Below, one piece after another: positions 15,381-23,744 of a DNA stretch of 58,249 nt. The stretch's first letter is position 1; each line of letters starts with the position of its first letter. This DNA is from an uncultured Oscillospiraceae bacterium (GTDB taxonomy: Bacteria; Bacillota; Clostridia; Oscillospirales; Oscillospiraceae): NCBI GenBank assembly GCA_934675115.1, contig CAKUPH010000003.1, positions 1 to 58,249 on the forward strand, read 5' to 3'. The notes beneath the pieces are model-generated. The model was not told the DNA's origin. It was given only the letters and a program-made list of their open reading frames with translations, and searched no databases. Both the position numbers and the translations under genes were made by a program.

Positions 15381-15409
15381 ATTATAGAGTTTTCCCCCGC
15401 CGCTGTCAA
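15381..15409 (-). promoter_or_regulatory. CLC gene promoter
   Basis: Minus strand TTGACA (15409-15404), 17 bp, TATAAT (15386-15381): fully consensus. Confidence 0.85.
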
Positions 15410-15418
15410 GGAACGCGC

Positions 15419-15447
15419 TTTACAATGGTCATTCCGGCTGGTACAAT
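15419..15447 (+). promoter_or_regulatory. LysR gene promoter
   Basis: TTTACA (15419-15424), 17 bp, TACAAT (15442-15447). The -35 starts 10 bp beyond the -35 of the divergent CLC promoter, so one regulator could affect both. Confidence 0.6.
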
Positions 15448-15499
15448 GAAATAAATGGCAGTAAAACGTATCATCCGGCGGGGAAAGGGAGGAAGCCTC

Positions 15500-16396
15500 A
15501 TGGAGATCAAGCAGCTGCAATATTTTCTGGCGGTGGCGGATCAGCTGAATTTCAGCAAAGCGGCAGAGGTGCTGTACGTGTCCCAGCCGCTGCTCAGCCA
15601 GCAGATCGCGGAGCTGGAGCGCCAGCTGCGGGTGACGCTGTTCAACCGGAGCCGCCGCTCGGTGCAGCTCACCCCCGCGGGGATGGCGCTGGCACAGGAG
15701 GCCCGGGCCATTCTGGACCGGGTGAACCGGGTGGAGACCTTCGTGCAGCAGACCGCGGCGGGCATCGGCCTTCAGTGGGACCTGAACATCGGGTACGAGG
15801 AGGTATTCGAGCGCACCCAGCTGACCCAGGCCCTGCTCCACTTTCATGAGGAATATCCCTCCTACCACGGCTACCTCACCAGCTACACGCTGGGGCAGAT
15901 CATGAAGGCCCAGCACGACGGCGAGGTGGACCTGAGCTTCACCCTGCTACCCAACAAAAAGATGGACCCGGAGCTGGAGGTCCGGGAGATGGGGGAGGAC
16001 ACGCTGGTGCTGGTGGGCGCGTCGGAATACCTGTCAGAGATCAGCGTCAGCAGCTTCCTCAAGCTGGCGGAGCGGCTGCCCCTCCTGCTCATGGACAACG
16101 ACCCCCGGGGGATGAGCTCCATCGTGGCCCTCAGCGAGAAGCTGGGCATCCACACCCAGTACCGCTTCCACCAGAGCATCCAGACCATTCTGATGAACGT
16201 GGAGGCCGGGGGCGGCATGGCCATCCTGCCCGGCTCGGTGGTGCGGACCTACGGGAGCCCCTATCTGTCGTGGCTGAAGCTGACGGGATACGACGAGGCC
16301 CGGCTGACGCTGGCCGCCTGCTGGAACCGGGACAACATGAATCCGGCCATCCCGGTGTTTCTCGACTGCCTGAAAAGCTGTATTCCTACCAAATAA
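15500..16396 (+). CDS. LysR-family transcriptional regulator
   Basis: This 298-aa protein has an N-terminal winged helix-turn-helix (MEIKQLQYFLAVADQLNFSK, then AAEVLYVSQPLLSQQIAELE) and a C-terminal periplasmic-binding-type effector domain. The start is the ATG at 15500, after GGGAGG; an upstream in-frame ATG at 15455 lies before that site. It is divergent from the CLC gene and convergent with an MFS/M24 pair. LysR proteins usually act on the divergent neighbour, but control of the MFS/M24 genes, whose promoter is near 19160, is also possible. The effector is unknown. Confidence 0.9.
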   Translation: MEIKQLQYFLAVADQLNFSKAAEVLYVSQPLLSQQIAELERQLRVTLFNRSRRSVQLTPAGMALAQEARAILDRVNRVETFVQQTAAGIGLQWDLNIGYEEVFERTQLTQALLHFHEEYPSYHGYLTSYTLGQIMKAQHDGEVDLSFTLLPNKKMDPELEVREMGEDTLVLVGASEYLSEISVSSFLKLAERLPLLLMDNDPRGMSSIVALSEKLGIHTQYRFHQSIQTILMNVEAGGGMAILPGSVVRTYGSPYLSWLKLTGYDEARLTLAACWNRDNMNPAIPVFLDCLKSCIPTK

Positions 16397-16400
16397 ACAG

Positions 16401-16440
16401 AAAAAAGCGGACGTTCCCCCTCGGAACGTCCGCTTTTTTT
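16401..16440. terminator. Bidirectional terminator
   Basis: AGCGGACGTTCC (16406-16417) and GGAACGTCCGCT (16423-16434), flanked by A6 on the left and T7 on the right, between the convergent LysR and MFS genes. Confidence 0.9.
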
Positions 16441-16481
16441 GCGGAGGAATCGTTATATCAAGCGGGGCCGTCCGCCGGATA

Positions 16482-17798
16482 TCAACCCAGCCGGGCCTGA
16501 TGACGGGCCTTGAATTTCGGCACGTTCAGGAACAGCATGAGGATCAGCGCCAGAATGAACAGCACGCCGCAGATGATGTACGCGCCGTCCATGGTGCCGC
16601 CGGTGAGGGACATGCCGAAGGCGATGACGGAAAAGGCGGTCATCCGCCCCGCGGTGAACACCACGGTCAGCGGGGTCTGGGCCTTCAGGAAGTCGCTTCG
16701 GTCAAACAGGGACGCGCACAGGGACACCGGCCAGTTGGCGTTGCCGCCGATGCACCAGTAGAACATGAACACGGAGATGAACATGAGCACGAGATTGTGG
16801 TTAGCCCGGCTGGCGGCCACATTGAGGAACGCAGCCGCGCCGAACATGATGCAGAACACGATGACGGCCTTCTTGGTGCCGAACTTCTGGTCCATCCAGC
16901 CCCACACCAGAGAGCCGACACAGGCCAGCGCAGCAAACACCGCGTTGATGAGAACCGCCTGCGCCTGCGTATAGCCGAACTCCTGAATACGGACGGTGGA
17001 ATAGGCCACACAGCCCACGTTGCCGCACATCATCAGGGCGCAGGCCAGCGCGATGATCCAGAACTCCTTGCAGCACAGAATCTGGCCGGTGGTCCAGCTG
17101 CCCGCACCGTGGTCCTTGGCATCGGCAGCGGCCACGGACTCGATGCCAAACTCACGCTCCTGCTCCGGCGTGATGTGGTCGGGGTACTGGCCGCACTCCT
17201 CGGGGGTGTCCTTCACGAGGATCTGGTTGAGCACGCCGGTAACAATGAGGAAAATACCCAGGATCAGCGTGGCGAAGCTCACGCCGCCAAAGCCGATGAG
17301 CGCCACCAGCAGCGGCACCAGCAGCATGGTAGCCGCGTTGTTGCCGATGGTCGTCCAGCCCATGACGATGCCCTTCTTGCGGGGGAACCAGCTGGAGGTC
17401 AGCTTGGCGTAAGAGATCCAGCAGCGGCCGTTGGAGCACACCACCGCCACGATCAGGCTGATAACGTACATGGGGATGGTGGTGGCCCGGCCCATGAGGA
17501 TGTAGGCGACGCCAGCCAGAACGGACAGCACCGTCGCTTGAGTCCGGGGGCTCTTTTTCTGGGCCCAGATCCCGATGGGGATGTAGGCGATCAGGGCGAC
17601 ATAGCCCGCGATGGAATTGAAGTAGAGCAGGGAATTGGGATCCCAGCCCGTAGCGCTGGAAATTGCGGGGATCACGATCTGGGCGCCGTCTGCGCTGATG
17701 CCCACATCCATGAACAGCGCGAAGAAGTAGAACGCGATCAGCGTCCAGCCCATTACGCCGAACCGGCTGTTGGTCAGAGGGGACTTGCTGCCTTTCAT
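16482..17798 (-). CDS. Major facilitator superfamily transporter
   Basis: This 438-aa protein has twelve predicted hydrophobic segments, a long central loop (about 205-240) and a short cytoplasmic loop with GIWAQKKSPRTQ after helix 2, as in the oxalate/formate-antiporter-like and organic-anion MFS groups. The start is the ATG at 17798, 9 nt after AGGGAG; a GTG at 17807 abuts that site and is less likely. It lies 62 bp downstream of the M24 gene on the same strand without a terminator between, so they form one transcript. It probably imports the substrate of the M24 enzyme (inference); the substrate cannot be read from sequence. Confidence 0.88.
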   Translation of the reverse strand: MKGSKSPLTNSRFGVMGWTLIAFYFFALFMDVGISADGAQIVIPAISSATGWDPNSLLYFNSIAGYVALIAYIPIGIWAQKKSPRTQATVLSVLAGVAYILMGRATTIPMYVISLIVAVVCSNGRCWISYAKLTSSWFPRKKGIVMGWTTIGNNAATMLLVPLLVALIGFGGVSFATLILGIFLIVTGVLNQILVKDTPEECGQYPDHITPEQEREFGIESVAAADAKDHGAGSWTTGQILCCKEFWIIALACALMMCGNVGCVAYSTVRIQEFGYTQAQAVLINAVFAALACVGSLVWGWMDQKFGTKKAVIVFCIMFGAAAFLNVAASRANHNLVLMFISVFMFYWCIGGNANWPVSLCASLFDRSDFLKAQTPLTVVFTAGRMTAFSVIAFGMSLTGGTMDGAYIICGVLFILALILMLFLNVPKFKARHQARLG

Positions 17799-17860
17799 AC
17801 CTTTCACTCCCTGAATTTCAGTCTTTTTTACCGATATGTTCCGAACCGGTTGTTTTATTT

Positions 17861-19108
17861 TCAGTTATACGGCACCCAGCACTCCATGAGCTCCTTCACC
17901 GGGAACTTGGACAGCACCTCGTAGCCGTCGTCCTTGACCAGCACCATCTCCTCCAGACGGACGCCGTGGTCGCCGCCCTTCTTGCCGGTCCAGGTCTCAA
18001 GACAAATGACCATGCCGGACTGGAGGGTAGTGGGCTCCACGCCAGGAATGTTCCGGTTGACACAGGAGAGGAAGGGCCGGTCGTGGAGAGTCAGGCCGAT
18101 GCCGTGGCCGGTGGCCAGCGGAGCCACCTCGCCCCACGTTTCGTATCCCCAGTAGTGGGGGGAATCAGGCCACTCCGCCATGACCTCAAAGTCGGTGACG
18201 CCGGCTTTGACCTTGCGGATGGCGCTGTAGATCATGTCGTAGCACTCCTGATAGGTGTCCTTCTGCTCCTGCGTGGCCTTGCCGCAGCAGAACGTGCGGT
18301 AGATGCAGGTGCGGTAGCCCAGGAAAGCGTCGCCGTCCACGTCCACGTACACCAGGTCACCGGGGCGGATCATCCGGTCGCCGAAGGTCAGGCCGTAGGG
18401 GTTGGTGTTGGGGCCGGACATGCACACCAGATCCTCCGTGTGGTCGCAGCCCTCCTCGTACAGCGCGGCGATGCCCGCGGCCACAAGGTCGCACTCCTTC
18501 ACGCCGGGACGGATGGCGGCGGCCACGGCGGCGTGGGCCTTCTCCGCGTTGGCGCAGGCGATGCGCATGATGTTGATCTCGTCCTCGCTCTTGATCATCC
18601 GGGCCCAGTCCATGATGGGCTTGCCGTGGATGCACTGGATGCCCTTCCGGGCAAAGGCCTCGCTGAACAGCATCTGGAGGGCGGTGCCGTCCAGCGCCAG
18701 CTTTTCATTGGTAATGCCGTATTCTGCCATCAGGCCGCCGACCCAGTTGACATAATTATTCAGCACGGGGTCGTAGGAATCCACGGCGGTGGGCTTGTAA
18801 AAGCCCAGCAGGGCATGGATGCGGCCCTCCATCCAGGGCATCCGGGGAATATGCCGGGCGGGCAGGTCGGCGATGACCAGATGGGGCTCGCCGTTCACCG
18901 GGAAGAACACGCACTGGCCCTCCACCATCCGCATGGGGGTGGTGACATAAAAGCCGGTGATGTAGCGGATGTTGTCCGGATCGAAGGTGAGGATGGCGCC
19001 GACCCCGGCGCGTTTCATCTCGGCGCGGGTGCGCTCCTTGCGGTAATTGCGAAGGCGGTCCATATTCACGCGCTCTTCGTAGTCCACTGCAAATTTTCCA
19101 AACGGCAT
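17861..19108 (-). CDS. M24 (pita-bread) family protein, DddP-like, with altered metal site
   Basis: This 415-aa protein has a creatinase-type N-terminal domain (about 1-150) and a pita-bread domain. Metal-ligand positions are seen in YVDVDGD (two Asp), GHGIGLTLHDRP (His), VICLETW (Glu) and VRLEEMVLV (Glu). The spacing resembles DddP, the M24-fold DMSP lyase. The ligand that is normally Asp in the (S/T)DxxRT segment is Cys here (YRTCIYRTF), which would alter or abolish the dinuclear centre. Peptidase, creatinase-like and lyase activities all remain possible. The start is the ATG at 19108 after AGGAGG. It is in an operon with the MFS gene and divergent from the dehydrogenase gene. Confidence 0.8.
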   Translation of the reverse strand: MPFGKFAVDYEERVNMDRLRNYRKERTRAEMKRAGVGAILTFDPDNIRYITGFYVTTPMRMVEGQCVFFPVNGEPHLVIADLPARHIPRMPWMEGRIHALLGFYKPTAVDSYDPVLNNYVNWVGGLMAEYGITNEKLALDGTALQMLFSEAFARKGIQCIHGKPIMDWARMIKSEDEINIMRIACANAEKAHAAVAAAIRPGVKECDLVAAGIAALYEEGCDHTEDLVCMSGPNTNPYGLTFGDRMIRPGDLVYVDVDGDAFLGYRTCIYRTFCCGKATQEQKDTYQECYDMIYSAIRKVKAGVTDFEVMAEWPDSPHYWGYETWGEVAPLATGHGIGLTLHDRPFLSCVNRNIPGVEPTTLQSGMVICLETWTGKKGGDHGVRLEEMVLVKDDGYEVLSKFPVKELMECWVPYN

Positions 19109-19159
19109 AATTAAGATCCTCCTGTTCAAAAAGTTTGGCTTCAGTGTTTCGCTGACCTT

Positions 19160-19188
19160 ATTGTAAAGGCTCCTCCGGCAGAAGTGAA
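19160..19188 (-). promoter_or_regulatory. Promoter of the M24-MFS operon
   Basis: Minus strand TTCACT (19188-19183), 17 bp, TACAAT (19165-19160). Moderate match. Confidence 0.5.
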
Positions 19189-19331
19189 ATTACAGGTTTG
19201 AATCTTAGATATAAGCCGTGATTATAACAAATGCACAGGCAGTTGTATTTTCAAGGTGTCGGAATCAGTGATATTGACCACGATTATAACTGAGAAAAGG
19301 AAGTCTGATTTTACATTTCCCTCAGGCACCG

Positions 19332-19337
19332 TATAAT
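19332..19337 (+). promoter_or_regulatory. -10 box of the dehydrogenase gene
   Basis: TATAAT at 19332-19337 lies 67 bp before the ATG. The -35 is weak (TTTTAC at 19309-19314), as expected for an activator-dependent promoter. Confidence 0.45.
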
Positions 19338-19404
19338 GGATGATGCCGGGACCGGCGCGACCCTCCGGGCGGTCCCCGGCATCCGGATAAAAGGAGTTGA
19401 TCGA

Positions 19405-20349
19405 ATGAAAGTCACATGTTACGCGTCCGGCGTCATCGGCACCAGCTGGGCGACGAATTTCGCCCTCAAGGGCTGCGAGGTCACCGTATACGACCTGAAC
19501 CGCGGCCTGCTGGCCCACGCAAAGCAGATGGTGCAGGACAATCTCTATCATCTGGCCCGGCAGGACTGCTTTTCCTTTGACTACATCCCGGACATCATGT
19601 CCCGCATCCAGTATACTACAGATCCGGAGGCCGCGGTGGCGGAGGCGGAGTTTATCCAGGAATCCGGCCCGGAAAAACTGGAGCTGAAGCGGCAATTCGC
19701 CGCACTGTTCGACCGCTGCGCCCCGGCGGACTGCATCGTGGCCTCGTCCACGTCGGGCCTGCGCATTTCCGACATCACGGCGGAGTCCGCCAACCCCGGG
19801 CGGTATATCGGTGCGCACCCCTTCAATCCCCCCCACCTCATCCCGCTGGTGGAGATCACCTGGGGGCCGGAGACCCGGCAGGATGTGCTGGACCGGGCGG
19901 TGGCTTTTTACCGTGCCATGGGCAAGGAACCCATCGTCCTTCAGAAGGAAAAGATCGGCTTTGTGGCCAACCGTCTGTCACACGCGGTGCTGCGGGAGGT
20001 CATGAGCCTTGTCAGCGAGGGCGTCTGCTCCCCGGAGGACGCGGACCGCGCGCTGACCTACGGCCCGGGGCTGCGCTGGGCGGCGGTGGGGCAGGTCATG
20101 ATCGCCGAACTCGGCACCCAGGGCGGCGTCCGCGCGGGGACAGAGCGGTTCACTCCCCTCAACGAGTCCATTTTCCGCGACCTTGAAAACCGCACCACCG
20201 TTCCGGAAAACTGGGCGGACGTGGCGGAGGCCGGGGTCATCGCGGAAAAGCGGGACATGCCCGACTGGATCGGCCACACCACCGAGGACATCGCCGCCTT
20301 CCGGGACAACGTACTGGTAGAGCTGCTGAAGCTGCACCGGAAGCTATGA
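19405..20349 (+). CDS. 3-hydroxyacyl-CoA dehydrogenase family protein, carnitine-dehydrogenase-like
   Basis: This 314-aa protein has an N-terminal Rossmann domain and a C-terminal helical domain; the length fits L-carnitine dehydrogenase and lambda-crystallin-type enzymes rather than long fatty-acid enzymes. The segment IGAHPFNPPHLIPLVEI (about 138-154) carries the catalytic His, and ESGPEKLELKRQ is also typical. The NAD-binding GxGxxG reads ASGVIG, so the first Gly is Ala. The start is the ATG at 19405, 8 nt after AAGGAG. A 36-codon remnant resembling a beta-keto-acid cleavage enzyme follows directly; in carnitine breakdown these two enzymes act in succession. The substrate is inferred. Confidence 0.8.
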   Translation: MKVTCYASGVIGTSWATNFALKGCEVTVYDLNRGLLAHAKQMVQDNLYHLARQDCFSFDYIPDIMSRIQYTTDPEAAVAEAEFIQESGPEKLELKRQFAALFDRCAPADCIVASSTSGLRISDITAESANPGRYIGAHPFNPPHLIPLVEITWGPETRQDVLDRAVAFYRAMGKEPIVLQKEKIGFVANRLSHAVLREVMSLVSEGVCSPEDADRALTYGPGLRWAAVGQVMIAELGTQGGVRAGTERFTPLNESIFRDLENRTTVPENWADVAEAGVIAEKRDMPDWIGHTTEDIAAFRDNVLVELLKLHRKL

Positions 20350-20452
20350 CCAGACGGGCAACCGCCCCGCCACTCCCGCAGAGGCCCGGAAAATGCTGGG
20401 CATCCCCCAGCTGGACGGCTCCGCCGTCCGCAGTGCGCTGGGGATCTCCTGA
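20345..20452 (+). pseudogene. Probable C-terminal remnant of a beta-keto-acid cleavage enzyme (DUF849)
   Basis: In the frame overlapping the dehydrogenase stop, 36 codons encode GNRPATPAEARKMLGI followed by an ordinary tail and a stop at 20450-20452. This matches the usual C-terminus of DUF849/BKACE proteins (GREVATPxEARxxLGL pattern, from memory). No start codon, ribosome site or remaining body of the gene is present. It is best explained by an internal deletion that joined the end of the cleavage-enzyme gene to the end of the dehydrogenase gene. Confidence 0.5.
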
Positions 20453-20500
20453 GCCTCCGGCTGCCGTCCCCGGGCGGTCACACCCGCCGTCCGGGACAAT

Positions 20501-20537
20501 AAAAAGAGCCTGTCCGCCGCGCGGACAGGCTCTTTTC
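20501..20537. terminator. Bidirectional terminator
   Basis: AAAAGAGCCTGTCCGC (20502-20517), loop CGC, GCGGACAGGCTCTTTT (20521-20536): a 16-bp perfect stem between the convergent dehydrogenase/remnant and obgE. Confidence 0.92.
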
Positions 20538-21824
20538 TCATCTCTGATACTCGAATTCCAGATTATACAGGCACACAAGGTCGCCGTCCTTCACGCCCGC
20601 GTCCTCCATCTGCTGGAACACGCCGGCCTCCCGGAGGCGCTTGTCGAACCAGTTGCGGCTCTCGTAGTCGTTGAAGTTGACGTTGGCCATGAGCTGGCGC
20701 AGCCACGGGCCGTCCACCAGCCAGATCTCGTCCTCGTCGTCCCGGACGATCTCCAGCGGGACGGAGGTGTCCACCTCCGGGGGCCGCTCCACGTAGGTCG
20801 GCTCGAACACGATGACCGGCGGCAGCTCCGCCAGCTCCGCGGCGGCGGCCAGCATCAGCTCCCGGGTGCCCTGATGGGTGGCGGCGGACATCTCGAACAG
20901 CGGGCAGCCCTTCGCCTCCACATGGGCCCGGAGCCGCTCCAGCAGCTCCGGGTCCTCCATCACGTCCACCTTGTTGGCGGCCACCAGCATCTTGCGGCTG
21001 GCAAGCTCCGGCGACCACTGGGCGAGCTCGGCGCAGATGGTGTCGAAATCCTCCACCGGATCCCGGCCCTCGCTGCCGGACACGTCCACCACGTGGATGA
21101 GCAGGCGGCAGCGGTCGATGTGCCGCAGGAAGTCATGACCAAGGCCCGCACCCTCCGCCGCGCCCTCGATGATGCCGGGGATGTCGGCCAGCACAAAGGA
21201 CTTGCCCTCGTCCATGGGCACCACGCCCAGATTGGGGGACAGGGTGGTGAAGTGGTAGTTGGCGATCTTGGGCTGGGCCCGGGTGACCACGCTGAGCAGG
21301 GTGGACTTGCCCACGTTGGGGAAGCCCACCAGACCCACGTCGGCCAGCAGCTTCAGCTCCAGCAGCACATCCCGGCTCTGGCCGGGCAGACCCGCCTTGG
21401 CGAACCGGGGCACCTGACGGGTGGGGGTGGCGAAGTGCTTGTTGCCCCAGCCGCCGTTGCCGCCCCGGGCCAGCACGAAGTCCTCGTCGCCGGACATGTC
21501 GCAGATGATCTCCCGGGTCTCGGCATCCCGCACCACGGTGCCCCGGGGCACCCGGATGATGAGGGGCGCGCCGTCCTTGCCGGAGCAGCGCTTGCCCATG
21601 CCGTCCTGTCCGTTTTCCGCCACGTACTTGCGCTTGTAGCGGAAATCCATCAGGGTGGACATATGGGAGTCCACCCGCAGGACGATGTTGCCGCCCCGGC
21701 CGCCGTCGCCGCCGTCCGGGCCGCCGGCGGCCACGTATTTCTCCCGGTGGAAGGCCACGGCGCCGTTGCCGCCATTGCCCGCCCGGACCGTGATCCTCGC
21801 AGTGTCAATAAACTGATTGGCCAT
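20538..21824 (-). CDS. obgE: Obg-family GTPase
   Basis: This 428-aa ribosome-associated GTPase acts in 50S assembly and stress control. It has an N-terminal glycine-rich Obg fold (GNGGNGAVAFHREKYV, GGPDGGDGGRGG), the G domain with P-loop GFPNVGKST (about 167-175), DIPGIIEGA and NKVD, and a C-terminal OCT domain (about 345-428) found in Firmicutes. The ATG at 21824 follows GGAGGTAAC. It lies at the end of the conserved rplU-prp-rpmA-obgE block, although a PPC-domain gene is inserted before it and a terminator lies upstream of that gene. Confidence 0.97.
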   Translation of the reverse strand: MANQFIDTARITVRAGNGGNGAVAFHREKYVAAGGPDGGDGGRGGNIVLRVDSHMSTLMDFRYKRKYVAENGQDGMGKRCSGKDGAPLIIRVPRGTVVRDAETREIICDMSGDEDFVLARGGNGGWGNKHFATPTRQVPRFAKAGLPGQSRDVLLELKLLADVGLVGFPNVGKSTLLSVVTRAQPKIANYHFTTLSPNLGVVPMDEGKSFVLADIPGIIEGAAEGAGLGHDFLRHIDRCRLLIHVVDVSGSEGRDPVEDFDTICAELAQWSPELASRKMLVAANKVDVMEDPELLERLRAHVEAKGCPLFEMSAATHQGTRELMLAAAAELAELPPVIVFEPTYVERPPEVDTSVPLEIVRDDEDEIWLVDGPWLRQLMANVNFNDYESRNWFDKRLREAGVFQQMEDAGVKDGDLVCLYNLEFEYQR

Positions 21825-21894
21825 TTGTTACCTCCAAAGTCGATCCGGCGCCCGGCTGTATGCCGCCGAACGCCGCCGCGCCGGGATGATCCGT

Positions 21895-22317
21895 TCAGAA
21901 TTCCAGCAGGTTCAGCCCGACCTCTTCGCTGAACCTCCGGCCCACCTCGCCGGACCAGCGGCGGACGAAGATCTCCGCCGTAGCGGAGATGACCGTCCGG
22001 CTCAGGTGCCCGGCGGCAAATTCCCCGGTCACCGGGTTGCAGACGGTGATGTGGATATGCAGATAGGGTTTTCCGTCCTGCCGGGTGATATTCCCGGTGA
22101 GCTGGGCGATCTCAAATTCTCCCTCGTGACGACTGGTGGTGTAGACCTTCTGCTTCGTGTCAAAAATGCCCACCGTCACGTCGTTGGCCGCGCCGATGCC
22201 ACTGACCTGCGCGAGGCGGATGTCCTCCGCCTCGCACAGGCGGGTGAGGGACTCCAGGATCTCGTCGCCCACCTCCAGCCGGACCAGCCAGCCCTCCGGA
22301 TACGCCTGATATTTCAT
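21895..22317 (-). CDS. PPC (DUF296) domain protein
   Basis: This 140-aa protein is a single plant-and-prokaryote-conserved (PPC) domain, as in AT-hook-linked plant proteins and small bacterial trimers. Visible are the entry motif VGDEILESLTRLCEAEDI, the core VSGIGAANDVTVGIFD and the histidine pair LHIHITV. Bacterial members are small trimeric proteins of unknown function, sometimes suggested to bind DNA or metal. The start is the ATG at 22317 with AGGAGG 6 nt upstream. It is inserted between rpmA and obgE, where most Firmicutes have no gene, and a terminator separates it from rpmA. Confidence 0.85.
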   Translation of the reverse strand: MKYQAYPEGWLVRLEVGDEILESLTRLCEAEDIRLAQVSGIGAANDVTVGIFDTKQKVYTTSRHEGEFEIAQLTGNITRQDGKPYLHIHITVCNPVTGEFAAGHLSRTVISATAEIFVRRWSGEVGRRFSEEVGLNLLEF

Positions 22318-22328
22318 GGTGCGCCTCC

Positions 22329-22370
22329 TAAAAAAACGTCCCGGACAGAAGCTCGCTGTCCGGGACGTCT
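22329..22370 (-). terminator. Terminator after the rplU-prp-rpmA operon
   Basis: On the minus strand ACGTCCCGGACAG pairs with CTGTCCGGGACGT (22336-22348 with 22356-22368), followed by a T6-7 run. It ends the ribosomal-protein transcript before the PPC gene. Confidence 0.88.
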
Positions 22371-22443
22371 GGCAATACGATTGGGTCGCGCCTGACCTTG
22401 CGTGCGGCATGACAACTCACCCGCGGCGGCCCGGCGCATCAGG

Positions 22444-22728
22444 TCACTGAGCGATCTCGACGATGGAGACCTTCTTGCGGTCCTTGCCCATGCGCTCGAA
22501 CTTCACCTTGCCGTCCTTCAGGGCGAACAGGGTGTCGTCGCTGCCCTTGCCCACGTTGGTGCCGGGGTGAATGTGGGTGCCGCGCTGACGAACCAGAACG
22601 TTGCCGGCCAGAACGAACTGACCGTCGCCGCGCTTCACGCCCAGGCGCTTGGCCTCGGAATCACGGCCGTTCTTGGTGGAACCGCCGCCCTTCTTATGGG
22701 CGAAAAACTGGATGCTGATCTTAAGCAT
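22444..22728 (-). CDS. rpmA: 50S ribosomal protein L27, with Prp-cleaved leader
   Basis: This 94-aa protein begins [20 protein letters not shown]. The first nine residues form the N-terminal extension seen in Firmicutes; Prp cuts after the second Phe of QFF to expose the mature AHKKGGGS end, which reaches the peptidyl transferase centre. The start at 22728 gives the known extension length; an in-frame ATG four codons upstream (22740) is 2 nt from the ribosome site and is less likely. The protease gene prp is the next gene upstream in the same operon. Confidence 0.95.
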   Translation of the reverse strand: MLKISIQFFAHKKGGGSTKNGRDSEAKRLGVKRGDGQFVLAGNVLVRQRGTHIHPGTNVGKGSDDTLFALKDGKVKFERMGKDRKKVSIVEIAQ

Positions 22729-22764
22729 AGTCTTTTCCATCCTTTCTAAAGACTTTTTGAGGAC

Positions 22765-23112
22765 TCAATCGTCCTCGTCATCGTCGTCCAGCAGGACGGC
22801 GAGATTTTCGGGATATTCCTCCGACACGCCCTCAAGGTAGACCATCAGCCCCGTCAGCAGATTCTGACAGGTCTGTTCGTTGACCTCGCTCAGGCCGCCG
22901 GGGAGACGGAAGGCGATGCGGGCGTCCTGCGGCCGGATCTTCACCGAAGCCTCCAGCCCGAGCACATCGTTGACGGTGCACTCGACCAGGCCCACGGCGG
23001 CAGATACGGCGGCGCAGACGATGTCGCTGCCCTCCTCGGCATAGCCGCTGTGCCCTTCCACAACGAAGCCGTCCAGACGGCTGTCGGCGCTGTGGAACGT
23101 AATGGTGGTCAT
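22765..23112 (-). CDS. prp: Ribosomal-processing cysteine protease Prp
   Basis: This 115-aa protease trims the L27 N-terminus. The catalytic His and Cys are in GHSGYAEEGSDIVCAAVSA (about residues 20-38), in their usual spacing. The C-terminus ends in a run of acidic residues (LLDDDDEDD). It sits between rplU (11 bp away) and rpmA (36 bp away), the conserved Firmicutes order (ysxB). The presence of its cleavage motif in the downstream L27 confirms the pairing. Confidence 0.95.
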   Translation of the reverse strand: MTTITFHSADSRLDGFVVEGHSGYAEEGSDIVCAAVSAAVGLVECTVNDVLGLEASVKIRPQDARIAFRLPGGLSEVNEQTCQNLLTGLMVYLEGVSEEYPENLAVLLDDDDEDD

Positions 23113-23123
23113 GTCAGACCTCC

Positions 23124-23435
23124 TCAGGCGTTCACCTTGGTGATCTCCACCTTGGTGTAGGGCTGACGATGGCCCTGACGGCGGCGGTAATTCTTCTTGG
23201 GCTTGTACTTGAAGACGAGCACCTTCTTACCCTTGCCGTTCTTCACCACGTTGGCGGTGACGGTAGCGCCCTCCACGGTGGGAGCGCCGAACTTGGCGGT
23301 GTCGCCGTCCAGCACGGCCAGCACCTTGTCGAAGGTGACGGTCTCGCCGGCCTCGGCGGTCAGCTTCTCGATGTAGAGGACGTCGCCCTCGGCCACCTTG
23401 TACTGCTTGCCGCCGGTCTCAATGATCGCATGCAT
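23124..23435 (-). CDS. rplU: 50S ribosomal protein L21
   Basis: This 103-aa protein starts [18 protein letters not shown] and ends with the family motif [14 protein letters not shown]. It binds 23S rRNA. It is the first gene of the rplU-prp-rpmA operon. A long untranslated leader of roughly 245 nt, with hairpins, separates it from the promoter, which fits autogenous control by L21 as known for Firmicutes. Confidence 0.97.
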   Translation of the reverse strand: MHAIIETGGKQYKVAEGDVLYIEKLTAEAGETVTFDKVLAVLDGDTAKFGAPTVEGATVTANVVKNGKGKKVLVFKYKPKKNYRRRQGHRQPYTKVEITKVNA

Positions 23436-23686
23436 GTAGTTTCAACTCCTTCATTACGGGCTCGCTGTCGGGGGAGGGGGAATGCCCCGCTTGTCCGGCA
23501 CAAAGCCGCTTTCGGCTCTGCGCTTCATTGTCACGCTGCGGATCGGACACATGGCCGGGTCGCTTTCGCTCCGACTCGGGAAAAATCAGATTTGCGCCGC
23601 AAATCGGCATTTTTTCCTCGCTTCGTTCCAAGCTTCCCTATGTGTCTATCCTCCGCGCTTCCTGTCCCATTCAATGCGGCTTTGAT
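23436..23686 (-). promoter_or_regulatory. Structured rplU leader, possible L21 autoregulatory region
   Basis: The untranslated leader of the rplU operon contains several hairpins on the minus strand. One is terminator-like: GATTTGC, GGC, GCAAATC (23605-23589) followed by TGATTTTT. This could attenuate transcription when L21 is in excess. No ORF with a ribosome site is evident inside it. Confidence 0.5.
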
Positions 23687-23715
23687 AGTATACCAGCCAA
23701 GCGCTGGCTTGTCAA
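23687..23715 (-). promoter_or_regulatory. rplU operon promoter
   Basis: Minus strand TTGACA (23715-23710), 17 bp, TATACT (23692-23687). Confidence 0.85.
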
Positions 23716-23744
23716 GGGTTTCCGCCGGTTCGCGGCGGCTTTTT

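Noticed and set aside
15350..15480. Fluoride riboswitch upstream of the CLC gene
   Set aside because: The leader before the start is only about 25 nt past the promoter and lacks the conserved aptamer sequences.
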